DNA from: JALZDI01 sp965653225
Lineage (GTDB): Bacteria > Actinomycetota > Actinomycetes > Propionibacteriales > Nocardioidaceae
Assembly: GCA_965653225.1 (NCBI GenBank)
Contig: CBFGZI010000015.1
Location: 1 to 45,716, forward strand
Direction of reading: 5' to 3'
Length of the DNA stretch: 45,716 nt
Shown: positions 25,630 to 33,703 of the stretch, piece by piece
Layout of the letters: every line of letters begins with the position of its first letter
Numbering within the stretch: the stretch's first letter is position 1
The notes under the pieces: model-generated
Databases searched by the model: none
Told to the model about the DNA's origin: nothing
Seen by the model: only the letters and a program-made list of their open reading frames with translations
Position numbers and translations under genes: made by a program

Positions 25630-26016
25630 CTAAGACCCGGCTTCGGGGCCGCGGGGCGGATCCACGTTCACGGTCGGGGTCCCGCCGCCGGCTCGTGCGA
25701 TCACGGCGAACGAAGGTCGCTCGGTCGGGTTGCTCTCGCGGTGCACCGTGAACGCCGGCACGTGCACGAAGTCACCCTGTTCGGCGTCGAGGTAGCCCTC
25801 ACCGCCCTCGAACTCCAGCCGCAGTACGCCGGAGACGACGTACAGGCTGGTCTCGTTGCGGTCGTGGTGGTGCCAGCCGGACACCGCACCGGGCGCGGTC
25901 TCCACCAGGCCGGCCCACAGCAGCGGCTTCTCGAACGCACGGCTGCGCAGCATGCCCGGGGTGGGGTCGGCAGGCTCCAGGTCGTCCTTCCGGATCACGC
26001 GCACGGGTTCGCTCAT
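25630..26016 (-). CDS. Cupin domain protein
   Basis: A 128-residue single cupin. Motif 1 is GWHHHDRNETSLYVVSG (metal-binding histidines and glutamate, about residues 47-63) and motif 2 is GDFVHVPAFTVHRESN (about 80-95). Such small cupins bind a divalent metal; their reactions are varied and this one cannot be named. The ATG at 26016 has CAGACT exactly six bases upstream and no ribosome binding site, suggesting leaderless transcription. It is divergent from the PPOX gene. The 171 bases between it and the Nudix gene show nothing clear. Confidence 0.85.
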   Translation of the reverse strand: MSEPVRVIRKDDLEPADPTPGMLRSRAFEKPLLWAGLVETAPGAVSGWHHHDRNETSLYVVSGVLRLEFEGGEGYLDAEQGDFVHVPAFTVHRESNPTERPSFAVIARAGGGTPTVNVDPPRGPEAGS

Positions 26017-26098
26017 GGCACCAGTCTGCACGGCCGATCTGCAAGGCCGGCCGGCAGACGTCGCGTAGGTCGTCGGTGCCCGGCCGTATGGTCGTGAG

Positions 26099-26566
26099 AT
26101 GCCACGAACGATCGCCACCGCCCGCAAGCCGGACCACCAGGAGCTGCTGGAGTTCGTCCGGCCCCGCCATCACGCGCTGCTGTCGACCACGCGACGCGAC
26201 GGGACTCCGCAGCTGTCGCCGGTCACGTGCGGGCTCGACGACGACGGGCGGGTCCTGATCTCGACCTACCCCGAGCGCGCCAAGACACACAACGCTCGCC
26301 GCGACTCCCGGGTGAGCGTGTGCGTGCTCTCCGACGAGTGGGACGGGCCGTACGTGCAGATCGACGGCGAGGCCGAGGTTCTCGACCTTCCCGACGCGCT
26401 CGAGCCGCTGGTGGAGTACTTCCGGGTCATCTCCGGCGAGCACCCGGACTGGGACGAGTACCGCGAGGCCATGCAGCGCCAAGGCAAGTCGCTCATCCGG
26501 ATCACACCCTCCCGCTGGGGCCCGATCGCGACCGGCGGGTTCCCGCCCCGCCTGGCCGACGCCTGA
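26099..26566 (+). CDS. PPOX-class F420-dependent flavin/deazaflavin protein
   Basis: A 155-residue split-barrel protein of the pyridoxamine-5'-phosphate-oxidase-like family, of the type that in Actinobacteria binds F420 or FMN and reduces or degrades small substrates. HHALLSTTRRDGTPQLSPVTCGLDDDGRVL is the opening strand region with cofactor contacts (summarised: residues 24-52). The C-terminal TPSRWGPIATGGFPP is typical. TATGGT (26087-26092) sits six bases before the ATG. The stop codon is within a large inverted repeat shared with the MFS gene. Confidence 0.82.
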   Translation: MPRTIATARKPDHQELLEFVRPRHHALLSTTRRDGTPQLSPVTCGLDDDGRVLISTYPERAKTHNARRDSRVSVCVLSDEWDGPYVQIDGEAEVLDLPDALEPLVEYFRVISGEHPDWDEYREAMQRQGKSLIRITPSRWGPIATGGFPPRLADA

Positions 26567-26631
26567 GGCCTGTCGCCCAATCCTCAGGGTCGGCCAGGCG
26601 CGAGCAGGTCCTGGCCGTGCGGGCCTCAGGC
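26561..26631. terminator. Bidirectional terminator between convergent PPOX and MFS genes
   Basis: GCCTGAGGCC (26561-26570) and GGCCTCAGGC (26622-26631) are exact reverse complements and include both stop codons. Inside them GGCCAG (26592-26597) pairs with CTGGCC (26611-26616). Nested stems like this between convergent genes fit a shared terminator. Confidence 0.55.
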
Positions 26632-28095
26632 CTTCTGGACGGGTGACATCTCCGCCTGCTGCTCGAACTCGGCGACGACCTCCTCCACGGAGAGTCCCTT
26701 GGTCTCGGGCAGGAACTTCTTGGTGAAGGCGAATGCCAGCACCGAGAGGACGACGAACAGCATCATCACCGCCGGCAGGCCGAACGCGGTCTGCATCGCG
26801 GGGAAGGCCACGATGATGACGAAGTTCGACAGCCAGTTGACCGTCGCCGCCGTCGCAGCAGCGCTTCCGCGCACCGAGGTCGGGAAGACCTCGCCCTGGA
26901 TCAGCCAGCCGGTGCCGCCGACACCCATGGCGAACGACGTGATGAAGAACGCGAACCCGATCATCACCATGAACATCTTCGGGGTGCCGGTCAGGTAGGC
27001 GATGCCGATGGCGGCCACGGTCATGAAGATCGCCATGCCGAGGTAGCCGACCATGGCCAGCGGGCGGCGACCGAGCTTGTCGATCCAGCGGAACCCGAAG
27101 TAGGTCGCGACCACGTTGACCGCGCCGAGGATCGCCGCGGCCTGCAGGCCTGCTATCGCGGCCTCGACGGCACCGGCGCCGGGTGCCTGGAACTGCTCAC
27201 CGAGCAGCTGAGGACCGTAGTAGAACGGCACGTTGATGCCGGTGATCTGCTGGAAGATGAAGAACACGCAGACGACGAGCATCGCCCGCTTCACTCCCGG
27301 GGTCCAGCGGTGCTTGTGCTGCTGCCGCTGTCGCTGCTCATGCCTGTTGAGCTGGTCCGCGGTGTCCTGTGCCTCGTGCTCGGTCACCGAGATGCCGAGC
27401 TGCCCGAGCGCCTTGACAGCGTCCGCGGCACGCCCCTTGTGCAGCAGCCAGCGTGGCGACTCCGGCATCTTCGCCCGCAGCAGGATGGCGATCACGGCGG
27501 GAACCGCGCCCAACCCGAGGATGATCCTCCAGTCGAGGGAGTCGGCCGCGGTCGGTGGTGCGATCGCGAAGACCGCCAGGGCGATGAGGTACGAGGAGAA
27601 GATGCCGATCGTGATCATCCACTGCTGGATGATGCTCAGCTGCCCGCGCTTGCCCGAGGGCGCGAACTCCGCGATGTAGGCCGTGGCGATGGCCGAGTCG
27701 GCACCGACGGCGAGGCCGATGAGCGTACGCGACCCGAGCAGCATCGCCTCGTTGATGGTCACCGCCGACAGGATGGCCCCGAGGGCGTAGATCGTCGCGT
27801 CGGCGATCAGCAGCGACTTGCGGCCGAAGCGGTCGGTCAGCGGCCCTGCCGCGAAAGCTCCGACCGCGGCGCCCAGCGAGGCGCCGGCCACCAGGTATCC
27901 GGTGGCGAGGTCACCCAGGTCGTAGGGGATGAAGTCGAGGACAGAGCCCACGACAGCGGTGTCATACCCGAAGAGAAAGCCACCGATACACGCCAGAAGC
28001 GTGAGATACCAGTAGAAGCCTGACGTGGTATGCGTGTCCAACCCGGACAGTACCCCCACTGACCTCCCCCGCTCGGACCCCTCTGACGTCGTCAT
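26626..28095 (-). CDS. MFS sugar porter
   Basis: A 489-residue, 12-helix major facilitator of the sugar porter family, probably a proton-sugar symporter. DRFGRKSLL after helix 2, PESPRWLL before the central loop, QQITGINVPFYYGP in helix 7, DKLGRRPL after helix 8, and the closing PETKG are the family signatures. The central cytoplasmic loop is rich in His, Gln and Arg (RHEQRQRQQHKHRW). GGAAGGAG precedes the ATG at 28095. It stands alone; no sugar kinase or regulator is adjacent, so the sugar is unknown. It is divergent from the AAA ATPase. Confidence 0.93.
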   Translation of the reverse strand: MTTSEGSERGRSVGVLSGLDTHTTSGFYWYLTLLACIGGFLFGYDTAVVGSVLDFIPYDLGDLATGYLVAGASLGAAVGAFAAGPLTDRFGRKSLLIADATIYALGAILSAVTINEAMLLGSRTLIGLAVGADSAIATAYIAEFAPSGKRGQLSIIQQWMITIGIFSSYLIALAVFAIAPPTAADSLDWRIILGLGAVPAVIAILLRAKMPESPRWLLHKGRAADAVKALGQLGISVTEHEAQDTADQLNRHEQRQRQQHKHRWTPGVKRAMLVVCVFFIFQQITGINVPFYYGPQLLGEQFQAPGAGAVEAAIAGLQAAAILGAVNVVATYFGFRWIDKLGRRPLAMVGYLGMAIFMTVAAIGIAYLTGTPKMFMVMIGFAFFITSFAMGVGGTGWLIQGEVFPTSVRGSAAATAATVNWLSNFVIIVAFPAMQTAFGLPAVMMLFVVLSVLAFAFTKKFLPETKGLSVEEVVAEFEQQAEMSPVQKA

Positions 28096-28169
28096 GACCT
28101 GTCTCCTTCCTGGGTTCGCCATGACACGTGCCCAGGCGCTTACGATGTCAAACAGGTCACATTGCTCAG

Positions 28170-28181
28170 TAGCGTGGCGAC
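28170..28181 (+). promoter_or_regulatory. Candidate -10 box for leaderless AAA ATPase transcription
   Basis: TAGCGT (28170-28175) lies six bases before the GTG start, with TGTCAA (28146-28151) 18 bases further upstream as a possible -35 box. No ribosome binding site is seen. Confidence 0.5.
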
Positions 28182-29363
28182 GTGCTGACCACACTGGCCA
28201 TCGAGAACTACCGGTCACTGCGACGGCTGACCCTGCCTCTGCAGCGGCTGAACCTCGTGGTCGGCGCCAACGGCACGGGCAAGTCGAGCCTGTACCGTGC
28301 GCTGCGGCTGCTGGCCGGCGCCTCCCGCAACGGTGCGGTGGCGGCGCTCGCACGGGAAGGCGGCCTGGCCTCGACGCTGTGGGCGGGACCGGAGACCTTC
28401 GGCCGTTCGGTTCGCGACGGTGAGCACCCGGTGCAGGGCACGGTGCGCAAGAACCCCGTGGCACTGCGGCTGGGCTTCGCCGGCGACACTTTCGGCTATG
28501 CCATCGACCTCGGGCTCCCCGTGAGGTCGGCGCGGACGGCCTTCACCCTCGACCCGGAGGTCAAGGCCGAGAGCGTCTGGAGCGGCCCTGTCCTCCGGCC
28601 GTCGGCCGTGCTCACCGAACGCCGCGGGCAGCACGTACGCCTCAGGAACGAAGACGGCACCTGGTCCAACATCAGCACCGACCTGCAGCCCTTCGACAGC
28701 ATGCTGAGCGAGCTCGCCGACCCGCAGCGCACCCCGGAGCTGCTGGCCCTGCGGGAGCAGATCCGCTCCTGGCGCTTCTACGACCACTTCCGCACCGACG
28801 CAGCGGCACCGGCACGGGCGACCCACATCGGCACCCGCACTCCCGTGCTCTCCGACGACGGCGCCGACGTGGCCGCAGCCCTGCAGACGATCCGCGAGAT
28901 CGGGGACGCCGAGGCACTCGAGGCCGCCGTGGACCACGCGTTCCCGGGAAGCACGCTCGAGGTGGTGGACCAGTCCGGGCGTTTCGACCTGCACCTGCAC
29001 CAGCACGGGCTCCTGCGCCCGTTGAGCAGCGCCGAGCTGTCCGACGGGACGCTTCGCTACCTGCTCTGGGCCGCCGCGCTGCTCAGCCCCCGACCACCGG
29101 AGCTGCTCGTGCTGAACGAGCCGGAGACCAGCCTGCATCCCGACCTTCAGCCGGCGCTGGCACGACTTATCGTCACTGCTGCGGGAAGAACCCAGCTCGT
29201 GGTCGTGTCGCACTCCGACCCGCTCATCGCCGCGATCGACTCCGCCGCCCGGGACGGGGACGACTCCTGGCAGGCGATCGAGCTGACCAAGGAGCTCGGC
29301 GAGACGCGCGTCAAGGGGGCGGACGACCTGCACGCACCACCGTGGCAGTGGCCGCACAGGTGA
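28182..29363 (+). CDS. AAA family ATPase (ABC/SMC-type, COG4637-like)
   Basis: A 393-residue SMC/ABC-type ATPase without membrane segments. Walker A is GANGTGKSS (28-36), the signature motif is LSDGTLRYLLW, Walker B is LLVLNEPETSLHP and the switch histidine is in VVSHSDPL. An insert of about 200 residues lies between the halves of the nucleotide domain. Proteins of this type resemble the ATPase part of OLD nucleases but no Toprim domain is present, and no nuclease is adjacent. Its role is unknown; chromosome or defence functions are possible but unsupported by neighbours. Confidence 0.88.
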   Translation: MLTTLAIENYRSLRRLTLPLQRLNLVVGANGTGKSSLYRALRLLAGASRNGAVAALAREGGLASTLWAGPETFGRSVRDGEHPVQGTVRKNPVALRLGFAGDTFGYAIDLGLPVRSARTAFTLDPEVKAESVWSGPVLRPSAVLTERRGQHVRLRNEDGTWSNISTDLQPFDSMLSELADPQRTPELLALREQIRSWRFYDHFRTDAAAPARATHIGTRTPVLSDDGADVAAALQTIREIGDAEALEAAVDHAFPGSTLEVVDQSGRFDLHLHQHGLLRPLSSAELSDGTLRYLLWAAALLSPRPPELLVLNEPETSLHPDLQPALARLIVTAAGRTQLVVVSHSDPLIAAIDSAARDGDDSWQAIELTKELGETRVKGADDLHAPPWQWPHR

Positions 29364-29370
29364 CCCGGCG

Positions 29371-29391
29371 CCGTAGGGGCTACGGAGCCCC
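29371..29391. terminator. Two overlapping hairpins between convergent genes
   Basis: CCGTAG (29371-29376) pairs with CTACGG (29380-29385), and GGGGCT (29376-29381) can instead pair with AGCCCC (29386-29391). The two stems exclude each other. They lie between the AAA ATPase and ABC permease stops and probably end transcription. Confidence 0.5.
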
Positions 29392-29401
29392 GGGGGCACG
29401 C

Positions 29402-30325
29402 TCACCGCTCCCGTGGGTCCAGTGCGTCCCGCAACATGTCGCCGAGCATGATGAACGCCAGCACCGTGACGACGAGGAAGGCGCAGGGCACCAGCAGCAG
29501 GTGCGGCCAGCCCTCGAGGGCGTACGGCTCCCCTTCCGCGATCAGCAGGCCCCACGTGGTGTCCGGTCGCTGGAACCCCACACCGAGGAAGGTGAACGTC
29601 GACTCCACACCGACGTAGACCCCGAACTCGATCGTGGTCAGCACGATGATCGGCGCGATCGCGTTGGGCAGCACGTGCTTCCGGATGATCCTGGTGCTGC
29701 TGGCACCCAGCCCCCGGGCCGCGTCGACGAAGTCGCGGGTCTTCGTACTCAGCACGCTGCCCCGCATGACACGGGCAATCGTGGTCCAGTCCAGCAGGGC
29801 GATCACGAAGGCGATCGTGGCCACGTTGCGCTCGGGCACCACGGCGAGGAACACGACCGCGCAGAGCAGGAAGGGCAGCCCGAAGAACACGTCGGTGACC
29901 CGGCTGAGCGCGGAGTCGACGAAGCCGGAGAAGAACCCGGCCAGTCCGCCGATGACCACCCCGACCACCGTCGTGCCGATCGTCGCGAGCAGGGCCACCG
30001 CCAGTGACTTGCGAGCCCCGTAGACCACCGAGGCCCACATGTCGCATCCCTGGAAGGTGAAGCCGAACGGGTGCGCCGCGCTGGGTCGCTCACGGCCGTG
30101 CACGAGATTGCAGGCCAGCGGGTCGCCGCTGGCCCACAGGCTCGGGAACAACGCCATGGAGACGACAGCGATCACGACCAGGGCGGCGATCCAGAAAAGC
30201 GGGCGTCGCCGCAGGTCGCGCCACGCGTCGAGCCACAGGCTGGCGGCTGCCTCCTCGCGTGCCGCACCGGCACCGGGCGGCGGAGGTTCGCTCGGCTCGA
30301 GCACTATCGCGGGCTCTTGCGTCAT
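29402..30325 (-). CDS. ABC transporter permease, DppC/OppC-like, orphan
   Basis: A 307-residue inner-membrane permease of the oligopeptide/dipeptide uptake family. A long N-terminal cytoplasmic segment leads to helix 1 (PLFWIAALVVIAVVSMALF), a periplasmic loop, then five more helices. The coupling motif DAARGLGASSTRIIRKHVLPNAIAP (the EAA loop) is well kept, so it should contact an ATPase. Normally DppB, ATPase and substrate-binding genes adjoin; none is found on either side. The ATG at 30325 has GAAGAT six bases upstream, so the gene has its own promoter. It may serve with subunits encoded elsewhere or be a relic. Confidence 0.88.
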   Translation of the reverse strand: MTQEPAIVLEPSEPPPPGAGAAREEAAASLWLDAWRDLRRRPLFWIAALVVIAVVSMALFPSLWASGDPLACNLVHGRERPSAAHPFGFTFQGCDMWASVVYGARKSLAVALLATIGTTVVGVVIGGLAGFFSGFVDSALSRVTDVFFGLPFLLCAVVFLAVVPERNVATIAFVIALLDWTTIARVMRGSVLSTKTRDFVDAARGLGASSTRIIRKHVLPNAIAPIIVLTTIEFGVYVGVESTFTFLGVGFQRPDTTWGLLIAEGEPYALEGWPHLLLVPCAFLVVTVLAFIMLGDMLRDALDPRER

Positions 30326-30521
30326 ACATCTATCTTCTGGCAGCCGAGTCAACAGCCGGTCGTTCGGGGTGGGCATCCGCGGCGGATTTCGCGGTCGCGG
30401 GCACCCTCGGCTTCCCGTTCCGTGCTCTTTCGCCATTCCGCCACGAGGCACGCGGCACCCGGCCTAACCTGCTGGAACGGTCGCGTGGTGCGCGACCACC
30501 TCGGAGAACACAGGACGTGCC

Positions 30522-30974
30522 ATGGCCTCACGACGGAGCAGAGTCGCCGACCGGCGCACGCGCAGGGCGACCTTCCTGGTCGCAGCGGGTGCTGCGCTCG
30601 CGTGGAGCGTGCCGGTGATGGTCTCGCTGTCGGACACGCAGGCGGTCCTGGTCGACGCGCTGGTGGCATGGCTCGGTCTGGTCGGTACGGCGTTCCTCGT
30701 CGGCGTCGCGTTCCCCGGCAGCCTTCCGTCGGTGCTGCGACGCGGGAACGGCACGGCAACGCGGACACGCGGCGACCGTCACTCCGACATGGTCGTCGCC
30801 CTGTTCCTGCTCGCACTGTCGGTGTCGCTTGCGGCGCAGGACTCCTGGGGCCACTGGTACTCGCTGCTGCAGGCCGGCGCGGCGCTCGCCGCCGGCTTCA
30901 AGCTCGCCGCCGCGACCGGCCCGAGCGACCTCGGCCGGGAGACCTACCGCTGGCACCCGGAGATGAGCGAGTAG
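30522..30974 (+). CDS. Small multi-pass membrane protein
   Basis: A 150-residue hypothetical protein with a basic N-terminus (ASRRSRVADRRTRRA) and about four hydrophobic helices (near 17-37, 43-64, 88-104 and 110-128). The motif QDSWGHWYSLLQAGAALAAGFKL connects the last two. AGGAC lies just before the ATG. I do not recognise the family. It is divergent from the orphan ABC permease and precedes a leaderless hydrolase gene. Confidence 0.65.
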   Translation: MASRRSRVADRRTRRATFLVAAGAALAWSVPVMVSLSDTQAVLVDALVAWLGLVGTAFLVGVAFPGSLPSVLRRGNGTATRTRGDRHSDMVVALFLLALSVSLAAQDSWGHWYSLLQAGAALAAGFKLAAATGPSDLGRETYRWHPEMSE

Positions 30975-31031
30975 TCGCTCACCCGGCCCGGTGGTCGGTC
31001 AGTCCCCTGCTGCGCTGCAGACTGTGGGGCC

Positions 31032-31802
31032 ATGAGGACTCAGACGACTCGTGTTGACGTGCAGACGCCGGACGGTGTTGCCGACGCGATCCTGGCCGCG
31101 CCCGCGGAACGTGGCCCGTACCCCGGCGTGCTTCTCTACATGGACGCGTTCGGCCTGCGCGCCCGCCTGGAGGAGATGGCGGATCGCCTCGCCGCGGAGG
31201 GATACGTGGTGCTCGTGCCCAACGTGTTCTACCGCCACGGGCGCGCCCCTGTGGTCGACCTCCCCGACCTCAGCAACCCGGAGAACCGCGCGGGCATCTT
31301 CGACAAGCTGCGGCCGATCATGGCCGACCTGACCCCCGACCGCGCCATGAGCGATGCCGAGGCCTACCTGGCGTTCCTCGCCGAGGACGACCGCGTCGGC
31401 GACGGGCCGGTCGGCACCGTCGGCTACTGCATGGGCGGCGCGCTGGCGCTGCGTACCGCCGCGCACGCCCCCGACCGGGTCGCGGCGGTGGCGAGCTTCC
31501 ACGGTGGCCGGCTGGCCACCGACGACCCCGAGAGCCCCCATCGGCTGGTCGACCGGGTCAAGGCCGAGGTCTACCTCGGGCACGCCGACAACGACGCGTC
31601 GATGCCACCGGAGCAGCAGGAGCGCATCGCCGAGGCGCTGACCTCGGCCGGCGTGCGCCACCGTGCGGAGCTGTACGACGGCGCGGCCCACGGGTTCACC
31701 ATGTCCGACACCCCCGTCTTCGACGAGGCCGCGACCGAGCGCCACTGGGAGCGGCTGGACGACCTCTTCGGTCGCAGCCTCGGCGGCAGTCGAGGCGCCT
31801 GA
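31032..31802 (+). CDS. Dienelactone hydrolase family protein
   Basis: A 256-residue alpha/beta hydrolase of the dienelactone hydrolase family. The nucleophile is the cysteine in GYCMGGAL (near residue 134), the acid is in HADNDASMP and the histidine is in YDGAAHGF. The N-terminal RTQTTRVDVQTPDG and LLYMDAFGLR are typical. The substrate is probably a lactone or ester in aromatic breakdown, but no other degradation gene is adjacent. GACTGT (31020-31025) lies six bases before the ATG with no ribosome binding site, suggesting a leaderless message. Confidence 0.9.
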   Translation: MRTQTTRVDVQTPDGVADAILAAPAERGPYPGVLLYMDAFGLRARLEEMADRLAAEGYVVLVPNVFYRHGRAPVVDLPDLSNPENRAGIFDKLRPIMADLTPDRAMSDAEAYLAFLAEDDRVGDGPVGTVGYCMGGALALRTAAHAPDRVAAVASFHGGRLATDDPESPHRLVDRVKAEVYLGHADNDASMPPEQQERIAEALTSAGVRHRAELYDGAAHGFTMSDTPVFDEAATERHWERLDDLFGRSLGGSRGA

Positions 31803-31893
31803 CCGGCGGTCGGGAAAGACTTTCGCGTTCGCCGGACGCGCCCGATCTCCCGTGCATACATTGAGGACTCGCCCGCGAGAACTGGGGGAAGAC

Positions 31894-32298
31894 ATGCTCG
31901 GGTCGGTCACTCTGTTCGGTCCCTTGGTGGTCGCGCTGTGGGTGTTCTCGGCCGGAGACGTGATCGCCACACCTCGCGCGCAGGTGCGCGGCCTGTCCAA
32001 GCGGCGCTGGCTGCTCCTCACCGCGCTCGTACCGCTCGTCGGGTCGGTCGCCTGGATCGTCGCCGGCCGGCCGGCCGTGCGCACGCGGGGCGGGTACGGA
32101 CGCGACGGGCGGGCCACCGTGATCGATGACGCCGACATCGCGTTGTTCGTCACCGCCTCGAGCCCGACGGACACCGACGCCACCGAGGACTTCCGCCGCC
32201 GGTGCCGTGAGCGCGCGCACGAGCAGCGTGTGCGGTACGCCGCGCAGCAGCGGGAGGCGGGCCGGGGCACCAACGGCGTCGCCGGAGCCACCGACTAG
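31894..32298 (+). CDS. PLDc_N domain membrane protein
   Basis: A 134-residue protein with two transmembrane helices (about 1-20 and 38-58). The second, RRWLLLTALVPLVGSVAWIVAGRP, is the short two-helix PLDc_N module that is found at the start of cardiolipin synthases and alone in many actinobacterial proteins. The C-terminal half is charged and cytoplasmic (ATEDFRRRCRERAHEQRVRY). GGGGGAAG precedes the ATG. No phospholipase domain follows, so it is a stand-alone membrane protein of unknown role. Confidence 0.8.
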   Translation: MLGSVTLFGPLVVALWVFSAGDVIATPRAQVRGLSKRRWLLLTALVPLVGSVAWIVAGRPAVRTRGGYGRDGRATVIDDADIALFVTASSPTDTDATEDFRRRCRERAHEQRVRYAAQQREAGRGTNGVAGATD

Positions 32299-32391
32299 GA
32301 GCATCGCCGCGGATCTTGCGATGAGTTCCGGTCCCTGCTGGAGTCAGCAGGGTTGACCGTACCGGTGCAGTCATCGACGAGAGGAGCCGCC

Positions 32392-32991
32392 GTGCCCATG
32401 CTCGACCTTGCCCCGGCAGCGCACGAGGTGGAGCGGGTGCTGCAGGGCGTCAACGACGACCGGCTGGAGGACCCGACGCCCTGCGAGGGCACCCCGGTCG
32501 CCGGCCTCCTCGACCACCTCATGGACCTGACGCTCGCGTTCACCTGGGCGGCCAACAAGCAGAGCCCGCCCGACGGGAGCCCGGCAGGACCGGTGGCCAA
32601 CGGCGCCGACCTGGACCCGGACTGGCGCGCGCAGCTCCCGCGCCGGCTCGCCGACCTGGTCGAGGCGTGGCGGGCACCCGGCGCGTGGGAGGGCATGACC
32701 GAGGCCGGCGGCGTGCGGATGCCGGCGGAGATCATGGGCGTGGTCGCGCTCGACGAGCTGGTCATGCACGGCTGGGACCTCGCCCGAGCGACGGGACAGC
32801 CGTTCACCTGCGATCCCGCCAGCACCGAGGCCGTGCTGGCTTTCACCAGCGAGTCGGCACGCCCGGAGCGGGCGGACGGCCGGGAGGGCCTGTTCGGCCC
32901 GGTCGTGCCGGTGCCGGAGGACGCACCCGCGCTGGACCGTGCGCTGGGCTTCGCCGGCCGCGACCCCGACTGGGCTCCCGCGACCACCTGA
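32392..32991 (+). CDS. TIGR03086/maleylpyruvate isomerase-fold metal-binding protein
   Basis: A 199-residue DinB-like helical bundle of the mycothiol-dependent maleylpyruvate isomerase type. The metal-ligand histidines appear in LLDHLMDL and ELVMHGWDLARATGQP; DPTPCEGTPVAGLLDHL is the usual opening. Actinobacteria have many such proteins and few have known substrates; mycothiol transfer is possible. The GTG at 32392 is used because GAGAGGAG lies five bases upstream; a TTG at 32353 and an ATG at 32398 are alternatives. Confidence 0.85.
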   Translation: MPMLDLAPAAHEVERVLQGVNDDRLEDPTPCEGTPVAGLLDHLMDLTLAFTWAANKQSPPDGSPAGPVANGADLDPDWRAQLPRRLADLVEAWRAPGAWEGMTEAGGVRMPAEIMGVVALDELVMHGWDLARATGQPFTCDPASTEAVLAFTSESARPERADGREGLFGPVVPVPEDAPALDRALGFAGRDPDWAPATT

Positions 32992-33045
32992 CCGATTTGT
33001 CGCCGCGCCCGCGTCATGTGCCGGGGGCTTGTCCGTCACAGGGAT

Positions 33046-33291
33046 ATGGACAACGACGCAGACGACAGGCGCGAGCACGCTGAGCCGCTGCGCGGGAGCC
33101 GCCACCGGGTCCACCGGGAAGGGCCATACCTGGGCGTGGACGGCGAGGCCGGTGTCGAGTACGGCGACGGCACGCCCGAGTGGATGCTCGAGGCGCTGCG
33201 GCGCAGGCCACGCGACTCCTGGCGCCCCGAGCGCGACTCCTGGAACGCCGCTCGTCAGTCGTGGGACGCCGACGCCGAGGACGGCGTATGA
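33046..33291 (+). CDS. Small hypothetical protein with SW heptads
   Basis: An 81-residue acidic and arginine-rich protein without recognised domain. The C-terminal third has three seven-residue units, RDSWRPE, RDSWNAA and RQSWDAD, encoded by 21-base units starting at 33211, 33232 and 33253. The stop codon overlaps the start codon of the ANTAR gene (ATGA), which supports it being real and co-expressed. The ATG at 33046 lacks a ribosome binding site. Function unknown. Confidence 0.6.
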   Translation: MDNDADDRREHAEPLRGSRHRVHREGPYLGVDGEAGVEYGDGTPEWMLEALRRRPRDSWRPERDSWNAARQSWDADAEDGV

Positions 33292-33605
33292 GGGCGGCCG
33301 GCACCGCACCGGAGCAACACGTCCACATGCCCGAGATCGCCGCGCTGCGGCAGGAGAACAGCCAGCTGCGGGAGGCCATCGGCAACCGAGCGGTCATCGA
33401 GCAGGCCAAGGGTGCGCTGATGTGGCGCTTCCGGATCAGCGACGACGCGGCCTTCGCACTGCTCAAGCGCTGGTCACAGAGCTCCAACGTGAAGCTGCAC
33501 ACGCTCGCCGACATCCTGGTCAACGGGGTCTGCCGTGGCGGCACCACCTGCGGGTCGACGCAGGAGATCGCGGACTGGCTGCGCGAGGAGCTGGGCGAGC
33601 ACTAA
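33288..33605 (+). CDS. Stand-alone ANTAR domain protein
   Basis: A 105-residue protein. Residues about 13-35 form a short coiled coil (IAALRQENSQLREAI) and about 34-80 an ANTAR RNA-binding domain (RAVIEQAKGALMWRFRISDDAAFALL). ANTAR proteins bind paired hexaloop stem-loops in leader RNA and prevent termination, usually under control of a phosphorelay or GAF domain. No such sensor is fused here. The start codon overlaps the stop of the SW-heptad gene, so the pair is translationally coupled. Its RNA target is unknown. Confidence 0.88.
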   Translation: MRAAGTAPEQHVHMPEIAALRQENSQLREAIGNRAVIEQAKGALMWRFRISDDAAFALLKRWSQSSNVKLHTLADILVNGVCRGGTTCGSTQEIADWLREELGEH

Positions 33606-33703
33606 GGCCCACCGTCCACGACGCGGCCGGGGCGCCTCGACCCGGACAGCCGATTCGCCGGTTCGGGCAGCGCGCACACGGTCGAACCGGCAAACTGTCC
33701 GGC

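Noticed and set aside
28125..28165. LacI-type sugar operator before the MFS gene
   Set aside because: Only a half-site-like GCGCTTACG is present, without a symmetric partner.
28182..29363. OLD-nuclease or Gabija-type defence gene
   Set aside because: No Toprim/nuclease domain and no helicase partner is adjacent; only the ATPase part is visible.
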